Shown: positions 1 through 8,285, counted from the stretch's first letter. The stretch is 64,000 bases of DNA from Streptomyces fuscichromogenes (GCF_014645815.1 NZ_BMML01000031.1:1-64000); one strand, 5' to 3'. Notes: a model not told the origin generated them from the letters alone. Program-made: numbers and translations.

Positions 1-197
1 ACGACCTCGTCCTCTGCGTGCACAACTTCTCCCGCTTCGCCCAGCCCACCGAGCTGGACCTGCGGCGCTTCGACGGCAGGCATCCGGTCGAGCTGTTCGG
101 CGGGGTGCGGTTCCCGGCGGTCGGCGAACTGCCGTACCTGCTGACGCTGGCCGGGCACGGCTTCTACTGGTTCCGGCTGCGCGCGGAGCCGGCCTAG
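1..197 (+). CDS. treS: Trehalose synthase (maltose alpha-D-glucosyltransferase), C-terminal end only
   Basis: The first complete codon is at position 3 and the frame stays open to a TAG at 195-197, giving 65 residues (DLVLCVHNFSR...ELPYLLTLAGHGFYWFRL). This is the beta-sandwich end typical of GH13 trehalose synthases, which interconvert maltose and trehalose. The catalytic domain lies outside the window. Maltokinase and branching enzyme follow directly, the usual order treS-mak-glgB of the GlgE alpha-glucan pathway, which supports the call more than the short fragment does. GlgE itself would be expected upstream, outside the window. Confidence 0.85.
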   Translation, partial: DLVLCVHNFSRFAQPTELDLRRFDGRHPVELFGGVRFPAVGELPYLLTLAGHGFYWFRLRAEPA

Positions 198-198
198 C

Positions 199-275
199 CG
201 GAACCGCGCCCCAAGGGGCGCGGGGCGGTATCGGACATGCGGCTGCCGCCGCGTGGGCGCGACCAGCCCCCACCG
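199..275. repeat. Copy of a Streptomyces GC-rich intergenic palindromic repeat
   Basis: Directly after the treS stop there is an inverted repeat CGCGCCCC-AA-GGGGCGCG (205-222). It is followed at about 257-275 by GCGCGACCAGCCCCCACCG. The same two-part element, hairpin plus a GCGCGA(C/T)CAGCCC tail, occurs between genes near 8210, 45121 and 53299. It may act as a terminator for treS, but there is no T-tract. Confidence 0.6.
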
Positions 276-413
276 GCCCGCGGTCGAAAAACAGCGCACC
301 CAGCGGAGCGCGAAGGCACAGTCCACCCCGAGCGGCGGCGGTTGGTTTCCACCGGCCCGCCCGGGGCACGCATCACTAACGCCCCCGACGACCCGGGGAA
401 AGGACGTACCGCC

Positions 414-1784
414 ATGGCGGAAACGGTCAGCCCCTCCACGCCCGCTCTCCTCGCCTCGCTCGACCCCCTGCTGCGTGAGTGGCTGCCCCGGCAGCGCTGG
501 TTCGCCGGCAAGGGGGCCCCGGTCATCGGCTTCTCCGCGGTCGCCGAGACCGAACTCCTGCCGTCGGACGGCCGGCTGGGCCTGCACCATCTGCTGGTCC
601 GTGTCCATCAGCCGCCCGCCCCCGCCGAGGTGGGCGACTGCTACCAGCTCCTCATAGGCGCGCGCGAGGCGCTGCCGCCCCGGCTGGCGCCCGCGCTGAT
701 CGGACACGTGACCAGGGGCCCGCTGGCCGGGCACACGGTCTACGACGCGCTGTACGACCCCCGGCCCGCCGAGGTGCTCCTGGAGGCCCTGCGCACCGGG
801 GCCCGGATCGGCGGGCTGCGCTTCGAGCGGGACCCGGGCCGGGAGATACGCGACGGGCTGGTGGCCCGCCTGCTGACCGCCGAGCAGTCCAACTCCTCGG
901 TCGTCTACGGAGACGCGTTCATCCTGAAGCTGTTGCGCCGGGTCGTGCCCGGCGTCAATCCCGACCTGGAGATACCCCTGGCCCTGGCCCGCGAGGGCTG
1001 CGCCCGGGTGCCCGCCCCGACGGCCTGGCTGCGGGCGGAGCTGGGCGGGGAACCGTACGTGCTGGCCGTCCTGCAGCCCTTCGTGCGCGGCGCGACCGAC
1101 GGCTGGGAGCTGGCGCTGCGCGAGCTGGCCAAGGGCGAGGACTTCACGGCCGAGGCGCGGGCGCTGGGGCGGGCCACCGCCGAGGTGCACACGGCACTGG
1201 CCCGGACTCTGCCGACCGTCACCCTCGGGCAGAGCCAACTGGAGCCGCAGGTCGCGGGCATGACCGCGCGGCTGGCGGCGGCCGTGCAGGCGGTACCGGC
1301 GCTGCGGCCGTACGAGGACGGGCTGCGGTCCGCCTACACCGCGCTGGCCGACCTGGCCGGCGAGGGCCGCACCTGGACGGCCCAGCGCATCCACGGCGAC
1401 CTGCACCTGGGGCAGTGCCTGCGGGCGCCGTCCGGTCAGTGGTCGCTGATCGACTTCGAGGGTGAGCCGGCCCGCCCGCTGGCCGAGCGCCGGATGCCGC
1501 AGCCGCCGGTGCGGGACATCGCCGGGATGCTGCGCTCCTTCGACTACGCGGCCCACTCGGTGACCCCGGCGGTGCCCGGCTGGGCACGGCTGTGCCGGGC
1601 GGCCTACTGTTCCGGATACGCCGAGTTCGCCGGCGTCGACCCGCGCACCGATCCCGTCCTGCTGCGGGCCTACGAGACCGACAAGGCCGTCTACGAGGTC
1701 GTCTACGAGGCCCGGCACCGCCCCGACTGGCTTCCCGTCCCGCTGTCGGCCGTACACCGCCTCGCCACCCCCGACCCGACCTGA
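414..1784 (+). CDS. mak: Maltokinase (Pep2/Mak)
   Basis: 456 residues. The enzyme phosphorylates maltose with ATP to maltose-1-phosphate, the substrate of the maltosyltransferase GlgE. The start is ATG 414, preceded by GGGGAAAGGA at about 395-404. The same frame is open further upstream, but that stretch is repeat sequence without protein character. The N-terminal part has the cap-domain signature LPRQRWFAGKG. The C-terminal half has the aminoglycoside-phosphotransferase-like kinase motifs HGDLHLGQ (catalytic loop) and IDFEGEP (metal-binding Asp), then PPVRDIAGMLRSFDYA, conserved in Pep2 proteins. It lies between treS and glgB, 18 bases before glgB, so the three are probably co-transcribed. 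Some homologues are fused to TreS; here it is free-standing. Confidence 0.95.
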   Translation: MAETVSPSTPALLASLDPLLREWLPRQRWFAGKGAPVIGFSAVAETELLPSDGRLGLHHLLVRVHQPPAPAEVGDCYQLLIGAREALPPRLAPALIGHVTRGPLAGHTVYDALYDPRPAEVLLEALRTGARIGGLRFERDPGREIRDGLVARLLTAEQSNSSVVYGDAFILKLLRRVVPGVNPDLEIPLALAREGCARVPAPTAWLRAELGGEPYVLAVLQPFVRGATDGWELALRELAKGEDFTAEARALGRATAEVHTALARTLPTVTLGQSQLEPQVAGMTARLAAAVQAVPALRPYEDGLRSAYTALADLAGEGRTWTAQRIHGDLHLGQCLRAPSGQWSLIDFEGEPARPLAERRMPQPPVRDIAGMLRSFDYAAHSVTPAVPGWARLCRAAYCSGYAEFAGVDPRTDPVLLRAYETDKAVYEVVYEARHRPDWLPVPLSAVHRLATPDPT

Positions 1785-1802
1785 TCTCCGGGAGACGCGT
1801 CC

Positions 1803-3986
1803 GTGACCTCCAAGAACCCCGTACCCCTGGCCGCAGACGACCGTGACCGGCTGCTGCACGGCACCCACCACGACCCGCACTCGGTGCTGGGCGCGCATCC
1901 GGTCCAGGGCGGGATCGCCGTCCGCGCGTTCCGCCCGTACGCCCACGCGGTGACGGCCGTCGCGGGGCAGGACCTGCGGGTCGCGCTGCACGACGACGGC
2001 GACGGCTTCTTCTCCGCCCTGCTCCCCCTCTCCGAGGTGCCGGTCTACCGGCTGCTGGTGGAGTACGACGGGACGGTCCAGGAGACCGAGGACGCGTACC
2101 GCTTCCTGCCCACGCTCGGCGACGTGGACCTGCACCTGATCGGCGAGGGCCGGCACGAGCGGCTGTGGGAGGCGCTCGGCGCGCATCCGACGACCCACCA
2201 GGGCGTGCCGGGCACCCGGTTCTCGGTGTGGGCGCCGAACGCGCGGGGCGTACGGCTGGCCGGCGGTTTCGACTTCTGGGACGGCACCGGGTATCCGATG
2301 CGCTCGCTGGGCTCCTCGGGGGTCTGGGAGCTGTTCGTGCCGGGCATCGGCGAGGGCGAGCTGTACAAGTTCGAGATCACCCGCCCGGACGGCTCGCGGA
2401 CGCTGCGGGCGGATCCGCTGGCCCGGCGCACGGAGGTGCCGCCGCACACCTCGTCGATCGTCACCGCGTCCCGCCACGAGTGGACCGACGCGGAGTGGAT
2501 GACGCACCGCGCCGACACCCCCGTCCACGAGGCGCCCTTCTCGGTCTACGAGGTGCACCTGGCGTCCTGGCGCCCCGGCCTGACCTACCGCGACCTGGCC
2601 GAGCAACTACCGGCCTATGTAGGCGAGTTGGGCTTCACGCATGTCGAGCTGATGCCGGTCGCCGAGCATCCCTTCGGCGGTTCCTGGGGCTACCAGGTCA
2701 CCGGCTTCTACGCGCCGACGGCCCGGCTCGGCACCCCCGACGACTTCAAGTACCTGGTCGACGCGCTGCACCGGGCGGGCATCGGTGTGCTGATGGACTG
2801 GGTGCCGGCGCACTTCCCGCGGGACGACTGGGCGCTGGCGGAGTTCGACGGCCGCCCGCTCTACGAGCACGCGGACCCGCTCCGCGCCGCCCACCCCGAC
2901 TGGGGCACCCTGGAGTTCGACTTCGGCCGCCGTGAAGTGCGCAACTTCCTGGTCGCCAACGCCGTGTACTGGTGCGAGGAGTTCCACATCGACGGCCTGC
3001 GCGTCGACGCGGTCGCCTCCATGCTCTACCTCGACTACTCGCGCGAGCCGGGCCAGTGGACGCCGAACGAGCACGGCGGCCGGGAGAACCTGGACGCGGT
3101 GGCGTTCCTCCAGGAGATGAACGCGACGGTCTACCGGCGGGCGCCTGGCGTCGTCACCATCGCCGAGGAGTCGACGGCCTGGGAGGGCGTGACCCGGGCC
3201 ACCGACGGCGGCGGTCTCGGCTTCGGCCTGAAGTGGAACATGGGCTGGATGCACGACTCCCTGGAGTACATGTCCCACGAACCCGTGCACCGCAAGTTCC
3301 ACCACCACGAGATGACCTTCTCGATGGTCTACGCGTACAGCGAGAACTACGTCCTGCCCATCTCCCACGACGAGGTCGTGCACGGCAAGCGCTCGCTCGT
3401 CTCGAAGATGCCCGGCGACTGGTGGCAACGGCGCGCCAACCTCCGTGCCTACCTGGCCTTCATGTGGGCCCACCCCGGCAAGCAGCTCCTCTTCATGGGC
3501 CAGGAGTTCGCCCAGGGCGCGGAGTGGTCGGAGGCGCACGGCCCCGACTGGTGGCTGCTCGACCCGGAGTACGGCGCCGTGGCCGACCACCGGGGCGTAC
3601 GCGACCTGGTCTGCGACCTCAACAGGGTCTACCGCGCGACCCCGTCCCTGTGGCAGCGGGACACCGCGCCCGACGGTTTCCAGTGGATCGCCGGGAACGC
3701 GGCCGAGGACGACGTCCTCGCGTTCCTGCGCCTGGACGCCGAGGGCACGCCGCTGCTGTCCGTCTCCAACTTCTCCCCCGTGGTCCGCCACGACTACCGC
3801 CTGGGCGTCCCGGACGAGATCCCCGCCTGGCACGAGACCCTCAACACGGACGGGGCGGGCTACGGCGGCAGCGGTGTCACCAACCCCGACCCGGTGAAAC
3901 CGGAGCCACAGGGCAGCCACGGCCGCCCCGCGAGCATCCGCCTGACCCTGCCCCCGCTGGCTACGGTGTGGCTGCGGCCTGCCTGA
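1803..3986 (+). CDS. glgB: 1,4-alpha-glucan branching enzyme
   Basis: 727 residues from GTG 1803. It makes alpha-1,6 branches in the linear glucans built by GlgE. Two N-terminal beta-sandwich (CBM48-like) modules occupy about residues 1-225; a GH13 barrel and C-terminal beta domain follow. GH13 motifs are all visible: DWVPAHFPRD, GLRVDAVASM (nucleophile Asp), TIAEEST (acid/base Glu) and ISHDEVVHGK. The length is normal for the family. The last 26 bases overlap the 3' end of the convergent helD gene (stop at 3961-3963), so the two coding regions share their ends with no room for a terminator between them. Confidence 0.97.
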   Translation: MTSKNPVPLAADDRDRLLHGTHHDPHSVLGAHPVQGGIAVRAFRPYAHAVTAVAGQDLRVALHDDGDGFFSALLPLSEVPVYRLLVEYDGTVQETEDAYRFLPTLGDVDLHLIGEGRHERLWEALGAHPTTHQGVPGTRFSVWAPNARGVRLAGGFDFWDGTGYPMRSLGSSGVWELFVPGIGEGELYKFEITRPDGSRTLRADPLARRTEVPPHTSSIVTASRHEWTDAEWMTHRADTPVHEAPFSVYEVHLASWRPGLTYRDLAEQLPAYVGELGFTHVELMPVAEHPFGGSWGYQVTGFYAPTARLGTPDDFKYLVDALHRAGIGVLMDWVPAHFPRDDWALAEFDGRPLYEHADPLRAAHPDWGTLEFDFGRREVRNFLVANAVYWCEEFHIDGLRVDAVASMLYLDYSREPGQWTPNEHGGRENLDAVAFLQEMNATVYRRAPGVVTIAEESTAWEGVTRATDGGGLGFGLKWNMGWMHDSLEYMSHEPVHRKFHHHEMTFSMVYAYSENYVLPISHDEVVHGKRSLVSKMPGDWWQRRANLRAYLAFMWAHPGKQLLFMGQEFAQGAEWSEAHGPDWWLLDPEYGAVADHRGVRDLVCDLNRVYRATPSLWQRDTAPDGFQWIAGNAAEDDVLAFLRLDAEGTPLLSVSNFSPVVRHDYRLGVPDEIPAWHETLNTDGAGYGGSGVTNPDPVKPEPQGSHGRPASIRLTLPPLATVWLRPA

Positions 3987-6231
3987 GTCCGGCCGGCAGG
4001 TCGCCGGTGTGCAGCACCCCCAGTCGCTGGGTCGCGCGGGTCAGGGCCACGTACAGGTCGCTGGTGCCGTAGCGGCCCGGTTCCACCACCAGGACCGAGT
4101 CGAATTCGAGGCCCTTGGCCTGGCGCGGGTCGAGGAGGACGACGCTCCGGGTCAGGTCGGGGTCGGCGCCGGCCGTGACGCCGTCCAGGCGGGCGGCCAG
4201 GGAGCGGTGCAGGTCGCGCGGGGCGATCACGGCCAGCCGGCCCTCGGCGGGCGTGAGTTCGGCGACGGCCTTCTCGACGGCGCCGGGCAGGTCGTCGTAC
4301 GCCGGGCGGATCCACGGCCGTAGGCCCGTCGAGCGGACCGAGCTCGGGGGCTCGAAGTCCGGGTGCTCGGCGCGGACCACGGCCGCCGCGAGGTCCATGA
4401 TCTCGGACGGGGTGCGGTAGTTGACGCCGAGGCGGGTGTGGTCCCAGCGGTCCTCGACGTACGGCCCGAGGATGTCCGCCCAGGAGCCGACGCCCGCCGC
4501 CTCCGCGGTCTGGGCCGGGTCGCCGACCAGGGTCATCGAGCGGGTCGGGCTGCGCCGCATCAGCAGCCGCCAGGCCATCGGCGACAGCTCCTGCGCCTCG
4601 TCCACGATGATGTGCCCGAACGCCCAGGTGCGGTCGCCCGCCGCGCGCTCGGCCGCGCTGCGGAAGTCCTCCTCCTCCTGGCGCTCGGCGAACCGCTCGG
4701 CGTCGATGATGTCGTGCGCGGAGAGCACTTCGGAGGAGTCGGGGTCGCTGTCCTCCTTGTCGTCGAACTCGTAGGTGCGGGAGGCGTAGGAGACGTCGAG
4801 GACGCCCTGCGCGTAGGCGATCTGGGTCTCGCGTTCGCGTTCGGCACGGGCGCGGGCGACCCGCTCGTCCACGCCGAGCAGTTCCGCCGCCTCGTCCAGG
4901 AGGGGCACGTCCGAGACGGTCCAGGTCCGGGTCACCGGGCGGCGGACCGCGGCCGCGTCGGCGTCGTCCAGGTAGCCCTCGGGACCGGCGAGGAAGTCGG
5001 CGACCAGGCGCTGCGGGGTCAGCAGCGGCCACAGCTGGTCGATGGCGGACCAGACCTCGGGGTTCTCGGCGAGTTCGTCGCGGATCTGGGTGATGTCGGA
5101 GGGGTCCAGCAGGCTGCTGCCGTCGAAGGGGTCGGTGCCCACGCGTTCGGCGTACAGGTCGGTGAGGGTGTTGAGGATGTGGCCCTCGAAGTGCTCGCGG
5201 GCCACGTTGTGCGGGAGCCCGGCGGCCCGGGTGCGCTCGCGGGCCATGTTGACCAGGCCGTCGTCGAGCATCAGCACCTCGCGGTCGTGCTCGACGGTGA
5301 CGACCGGGTCGGGCAGCGCCTGCCGGTCGCGTACGACGGCGGCGAGCACCTCGGCCATGTCGGCACGGCCCTTCACGGCGGCGGCCTCGGGGGTGTCCGC
5401 GGCCCTCGCCCGCACACCGGGGAAGAGCTCGCCGACCGTCGCCAGCAGCACCCCCGTCTCGCCCAGCGAGGGCAGCACCTCGCCGATGTAGCCGAGGAAG
5501 GCCGGGTTCGGGCCGACGATCAGCACGGCCCGTTTGGCGAGCAGTTCCCGGTATTCGTAGAGGAGAAAGGCGGCGCGGTGCAGCGCGACCGCCGTCTTTC
5601 CGGTTCCCGGGCCGCCCTCGACCACCAGGACCCCGCGGTACGGCGCCCGGATGATCTCGTCCTGCTCGGCCTGGATGGTCTGCACGATGTCGCTCATCCG
5701 GCCGGTGCGGGCCGAGTTCAGCGCGGCGAGCAGCACGGCGTCGCCGGAGGGGTCCTCGTGGCCGGTGCGCTCCCGGTCGCCGAGGTCGAGGATCTCGTCG
5801 TGCAGGGCGGCGACCCGGCGGCCGTCGGTGGCGATGTGCCGGCGGCGGCGCAGGCCCATCGGGGTGTGGCCGGTGGCCAGGTAGAAGGGGCGGGCGACCT
5901 CGGCGCGCCAGTCGATGAGGACCGGGGTGCGCTCGGTGTCGTCCAGGCGCAGCCCGATCCGTCCGATGTAGTGCCTGGTCCCGGAGGTCAGGTCGATCCG
6001 GCCGAAGCACAGGGACCCGTCCACGGCGTTCAGGGCGGCGAGCAGTCCGGAGCGTTCGGCGACCAGGATGTCCCGCTCCAGGCGGGCCTGCATCGGCTTG
6101 TCGCCGAGGGCGAGGGCGCCCGCGACCGAGTCCTCGGTGTCGCCGCGCAGGGCGTCCACCCGTGCGTACAGTCCGTCGATGAATTCCTGCTCGTTCCGCA
6201 ATTCATCGTCCGGAAATTCGGTGTTTGACAA
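3961..6231 (-). CDS. helD: HelD-family RNA polymerase-associated ATPase (UvrD/Rep-like)
   Basis: 756 residues. HelD proteins are superfamily-1 helicase-like ATPases that insert into RNA polymerase and release it from DNA; the actinobacterial class includes HelR, linked to rifamycin tolerance. The N-terminal coiled-coil arm spans about residues 5-65. Walker A GGPGTGKT is at 206-213, and later come IIVDEAQELS (Walker B), LVGDPAQT, LGVNYRTPSEI and the UvrD-like end VALTRATQRLGVLHT. The start is an unusual TTG at 6231 (MSNTEF...), chosen because GGGAG sits about 6 bases upstream and no ATG/GTG fits nearby. A plus-strand consensus promoter overlaps this start region. Whether it belongs to the HelR subclass cannot be decided here; no rifamycin-associated element was seen upstream. 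Confidence 0.9.
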   Translation of the reverse strand: MSNTEFPDDELRNEQEFIDGLYARVDALRGDTEDSVAGALALGDKPMQARLERDILVAERSGLLAALNAVDGSLCFGRIDLTSGTRHYIGRIGLRLDDTERTPVLIDWRAEVARPFYLATGHTPMGLRRRRHIATDGRRVAALHDEILDLGDRERTGHEDPSGDAVLLAALNSARTGRMSDIVQTIQAEQDEIIRAPYRGVLVVEGGPGTGKTAVALHRAAFLLYEYRELLAKRAVLIVGPNPAFLGYIGEVLPSLGETGVLLATVGELFPGVRARAADTPEAAAVKGRADMAEVLAAVVRDRQALPDPVVTVEHDREVLMLDDGLVNMARERTRAAGLPHNVAREHFEGHILNTLTDLYAERVGTDPFDGSSLLDPSDITQIRDELAENPEVWSAIDQLWPLLTPQRLVADFLAGPEGYLDDADAAAVRRPVTRTWTVSDVPLLDEAAELLGVDERVARARAERERETQIAYAQGVLDVSYASRTYEFDDKEDSDPDSSEVLSAHDIIDAERFAERQEEEDFRSAAERAAGDRTWAFGHIIVDEAQELSPMAWRLLMRRSPTRSMTLVGDPAQTAEAAGVGSWADILGPYVEDRWDHTRLGVNYRTPSEIMDLAAAVVRAEHPDFEPPSSVRSTGLRPWIRPAYDDLPGAVEKAVAELTPAEGRLAVIAPRDLHRSLAARLDGVTAGADPDLTRSVVLLDPRQAKGLEFDSVLVVEPGRYGTSDLYVALTRATQRLGVLHTGDLPAGLRQAAATP

Positions 6232-6261
6232 TTCCGCTCCCGCCCGGATATACTGTGCCCA
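6225..6261 (+). promoter_or_regulatory. Near-perfect sigma-70-type (HrdB) promoter facing away from helD
   Basis: TTGACA (6225-6230), an 18-base spacer and TATACT (6249-6254) predict a start near 6261. Such complete consensus boxes are rare in Streptomyces. The promoter points rightward, where the nearest plus-strand gene is more than 3 kb away, so its product is most likely a short RNA. The -35 box overlaps the start codon of helD on the other strand. Confidence 0.65.
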
Positions 6262-6365
6262 CTGAACTTCTCCGCGACTTCATCGACTTCAATGTCGGCC
6301 TGAAGTCGCGAACTCTTGAATATACGCAAAAAAATCCCCCGAGCGCAATTGCCCGGGGGATTCTT
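6261..6365 (+). ncRNA. Candidate small RNA between helD and the thioredoxin gene
   Basis: About 105 bases run from the predicted start near 6261 to a GC-rich hairpin (6333-6362) followed by TTCTTCAT. The 5' half can form two mutually exclusive hairpins that share one right arm. The outer one pairs CGCGACTTCA (6273-6282) with TGAAGTCGCG (6301-6310); the inner one pairs CGACTTCA (6284-6291) with TGAAGTCG (6301-6308). An A-rich linker precedes the final hairpin. The stretch is markedly AT-richer than its surroundings. I see no convincing protein in it and do not recognise a known RNA family. The 6C family was considered, but the C-rich loops are missing. Confidence 0.45.
6326..6362 (-). terminator. 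Intrinsic terminator of the merR-thioredoxin operon
   Basis: A perfect 9-bp stem AATCCCCCG/CGGGGGATT (6333-6341 and 6354-6362) is followed on the minus strand by a run of seven T (6328-6334 read in reverse). It lies 20 bases after the thioredoxin stop. The same hairpin, with a weaker T-rich tail, could end the opposing plus-strand transcript. Confidence 0.8.
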
Positions 6366-6381
6366 CATATAACCGGCCGGT

Positions 6382-6729
6382 TCAGTGCAGCAGGTCGGGC
6401 AGCACCTCCGACAGCTCCTCCATCAGTCGCCGCCGGGGCCGGGCGCCCACCATCGAGCGCACCGGCTCGCCGTCCCGGAACACCATGAACGTCGGCATCG
6501 ACAGCACCTTGTAGGCGTTCGTCGTCTCCGGGTTGGTGTCCACGTCCAGCTGCACCACCTTCAGCCGCGCGCCCTCCTCCGCCGCGAGGGCCGTGAGCAC
6601 CGGCCCCATCTGCCGGCACGGCGGACACCAGTCGGCGGTGAACTCCACCAGCACCGGCAGCTCCGCCCCGATCACCTCCGCCGCGAAGTCCGCGTCCGTC
6701 ACCTCGGCCACACCCGCCGCCTTGCTCAT
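6382..6729 (-). CDS. Thioredoxin
   Basis: 115 residues, a single thioredoxin fold. The active site WCPPC (about residues 34-38) has Pro-Pro between the cysteines instead of the usual Gly-Pro, which may shift its redox potential; the cis-Pro loop is SMPTFMVF. It is a cytoplasmic disulfide reductase. The ATG overlaps the TGA of the upstream merR gene by 4 bases (ATGA), so the two are translationally coupled and the regulator probably controls this thioredoxin in response to redox or electrophile stress. A strong terminator follows. Confidence 0.93.
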   Translation of the reverse strand: MSKAAGVAEVTDADFAAEVIGAELPVLVEFTADWCPPCRQMGPVLTALAAEEGARLKVVQLDVDTNPETTNAYKVLSMPTFMVFRDGEPVRSMVGARPRRRLMEELSEVLPDLLH

Positions 6730-7154
6730 CGCCCGGTCCCTCCCAGTTCACAGGTCGGCTCCGGACCCCCCGGAACCCGCGCCTCGACGGCCAGCGCGTC
6801 CCGCGCCCGCTCGGCCCGCGCCAGCTGGGCCCCGACCGTCGCCCGCACGGCCTGCAACTCGCCGATGAGCGCGTCCAGTTCCGCCAGCTTGCGCCGGTAG
6901 ACCGCGAGCGAGGCCGGGCAGGTGTCGCCCTCCGGATGCCCGGACCGCAGACACTCCACGAACGGCCGGGTCTCCTCCAGCTCGAACCCGAAGTCCTGGA
7001 GCGTCCGGATCTGCGTGAGCAGCCTCAGATCGCTCTCGTCGTACGTCCGGTGTCCGTTCCCGGCCCGCCGCGCGGGCAGCAGCCCGCGCGCCTCGTAGTA
7101 CCGCAGGGCACGCGTGGTGGTCCCGGCCCGTGCGGCCAGCTCGCCGATTCGCAT
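6726..7154 (-). CDS. MerR-family transcriptional regulator
   Basis: 142 residues. It starts at the ATG of MRIGELAARAG, with the family HTH and wing TTRALRYYEARGLLPARRAGNGHRTYDES in pieces over residues 1-45, then a dimerisation helix. The frame is open further upstream, but that part has no MerR character. Cysteines at FVECLRSGH, GDTCPAS and PTCELGG could sense thiol or metal signals; this is inference. It lies upstream of and overlaps a thioredoxin gene, and a MerR-like palindrome lies 18 bases before its start, so autoregulation is likely. Confidence 0.9.
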   Translation of the reverse strand: MRIGELAARAGTTTRALRYYEARGLLPARRAGNGHRTYDESDLRLLTQIRTLQDFGFELEETRPFVECLRSGHPEGDTCPASLAVYRRKLAELDALIGELQAVRATVGAQLARAERARDALAVEARVPGGPEPTCELGGTGR

Positions 7155-7171
7155 GGGTACGACCGTAGGCG

Positions 7172-7187
7172 TTGACGTCGGCGTCAA
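7172..7187 (-). promoter_or_regulatory. Predicted MerR operator of the merR-thioredoxin operon
   Basis: The palindrome TTGACG-N4-CGTCAA lies 18 bases upstream of the merR start. Such symmetric sites, between widely spaced -35 and -10 boxes, are typical of MerR-type promoters. A TACGGT at about 7164-7169 on the minus strand could be the -10. Binding by the adjacent regulator is inferred. Confidence 0.5.
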
Positions 7188-7212
7188 GGCAAGCCCGGCG
7201 ACGGTCCCGGCG

Positions 7213-7986
7213 TCACGACACGCCCGGCTGGACCCCCGCCGACTCCTCGACCTCCAGCAGCGAGGCGCTCTGCCGCTCCTCGTCGAAGGCCCGGCGTCCA
7301 CCGCGCAGCCCGAACAGCCGCTTGGCGAGGGCGATGTAGAGCACCGCGAGAATGTTCAGCACCAGGGTCGCGATCTTCAGATAGCTGACCTTCTCGGTGA
7401 GTTCGTAGATCTCCAGCGGCAGGAAGGCGGCGGTGGCGACCACGGTCAGGTACTCCGCCCAACGCTTCGCATACCAGAGACCGACCGCCTCGACGAGTTC
7501 GATCAGCGCGTACGCCAGCAGCAGCCCGGCCACCAGCAGCAGCGTGGAGTGCTTGTAGCCGAACGCCTTCTGGATGGACCCGACGACCGGTGAATGGTCC
7601 AGGTCGTAGTGGAAATGCCTGAAGACCGGCCGGAAGGTGTCCAGGTACTCGTTGAACAGCCTGCGCACCGCGTCCTGGCTGTTGCTGAATCTCCACACCG
7701 CGACCGCGACCAGCACGATGAACACCCCGCGCACGGCCCGCTCGATCGCCAGGAACCGCAGGATGAACAGGTCCCGCAGCACCTTCCCGCGCGGCACCAG
7801 CGGGGCGTCCGCGGCCGGTCCCGAACCGTGCGGCTCGCCGAGCACGAAGTCGCCGCAGCGCAGACAGCGCCACACGTCCCCGACCGCGGTCTGCGCGTGC
7901 AGCCTGACCCGCAGCCGCGGGTCGTCCGGCGCGTAGGTCACATGCCCCTTGCGCGCGCAGTGCCGCCGATCCCAGTCGATCTTCAT
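7213..7986 (-). CDS. DUF2127-type membrane protein
   Basis: 257 residues from ATG 7986, which follows a GGAGG and a G-rich stretch. The N-terminal region carries a CxxC (WRCLRCGDFVLGE), possibly a small zinc-binding knuckle. Four hydrophobic segments follow: AVRGVFIVLVAVAVW, TLLLVAGLLLAYALIELVEAVGLW, EYLTVVATAAFLPLEIYEL and IATLVLNILAVLYIALA. The AYALIELVEAVGLWYAKRWAEYL part is characteristic of DUF2127. Its function is unknown. It is transcribed in the same direction as dctA but is separated from it by strong hairpins. Confidence 0.75.
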   Translation of the reverse strand: MKIDWDRRHCARKGHVTYAPDDPRLRVRLHAQTAVGDVWRCLRCGDFVLGEPHGSGPAADAPLVPRGKVLRDLFILRFLAIERAVRGVFIVLVAVAVWRFSNSQDAVRRLFNEYLDTFRPVFRHFHYDLDHSPVVGSIQKAFGYKHSTLLLVAGLLLAYALIELVEAVGLWYAKRWAEYLTVVATAAFLPLEIYELTEKVSYLKIATLVLNILAVLYIALAKRLFGLRGGRRAFDEERQSASLLEVEESAGVQPGVS

Positions 7987-8108
7987 CCCCCGTGCCTCCA
8001 TGCAGACATGTACAGGTGCCGTTCCGGTTGGTCCGGAGCGGCACGTTAGTGGATACGGGTGACAACCGCTGGCCAGGGGTCGGCGCCGGGGCGCACCGGT
8101 GGACATGC

Positions 8109-8152
8109 CTCCGGGCGGCTGAGACACGGGGGGAGTCCTCAGCCGCCCGGAG
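8109..8152. terminator. 15-bp perfect inverted repeat, terminator-like
   Basis: The arms CTCCGGGCGGCTGAG (8109-8123) and CTCAGCCGCCCGGAG (8138-8152) pair perfectly around a 14-base loop. There is no T-tract, as is common for Streptomyces terminators. It is the second barrier between dctA and the DUF2127 gene. Confidence 0.5.
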
Positions 8153-8160
8153 AGCGGTGA

Positions 8161-8201
8161 CCGGACGGCCGGCCCGGGTTCAGGCCGGGCCGGACGTCCG
8201 G
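8161..8201. terminator. 17-bp near-perfect inverted repeat downstream of dctA
   Basis: The arms at 8161-8177 and 8185-8201 match in 16 of 17 positions, with a 7-base loop. The position, after dctA on the minus strand, fits a GC-rich terminator without a T-tract. Confidence 0.55.
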
Positions 8202-8208
8202 TGGTTCT

Positions 8209-8285
8209 GCGGCGCCCCGAGGGGGCGCTGGGGGTACCCCCGGCCGAAGGCCGGGGGAGGAACTGCGCGACCAGCCACGTGCGAC
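8209..8285. repeat. Copy of the GC-rich intergenic repeat
   Basis: Hairpin GGCGCCCCGAGGGGGCGCTG is followed by a second hairpin, CCCCCGGCC-gaa-GGCCGGGGG, and the conserved tail GAACTGCGCGACCAGCC. This matches the elements at 199, 45121 and 53299. Confidence 0.6.

Noticed and set aside
6261..6365. Assignment of the candidate sRNA to the 6C family
   Set aside because: The hallmark of two hairpins with at least six C in each loop is absent.
6232..6381. Rifamycin-associated element upstream of helD
   Set aside because: The inverted repeats present (GACTTCA type) do not resemble the element as I know it, so the HelR subclass was not claimed.
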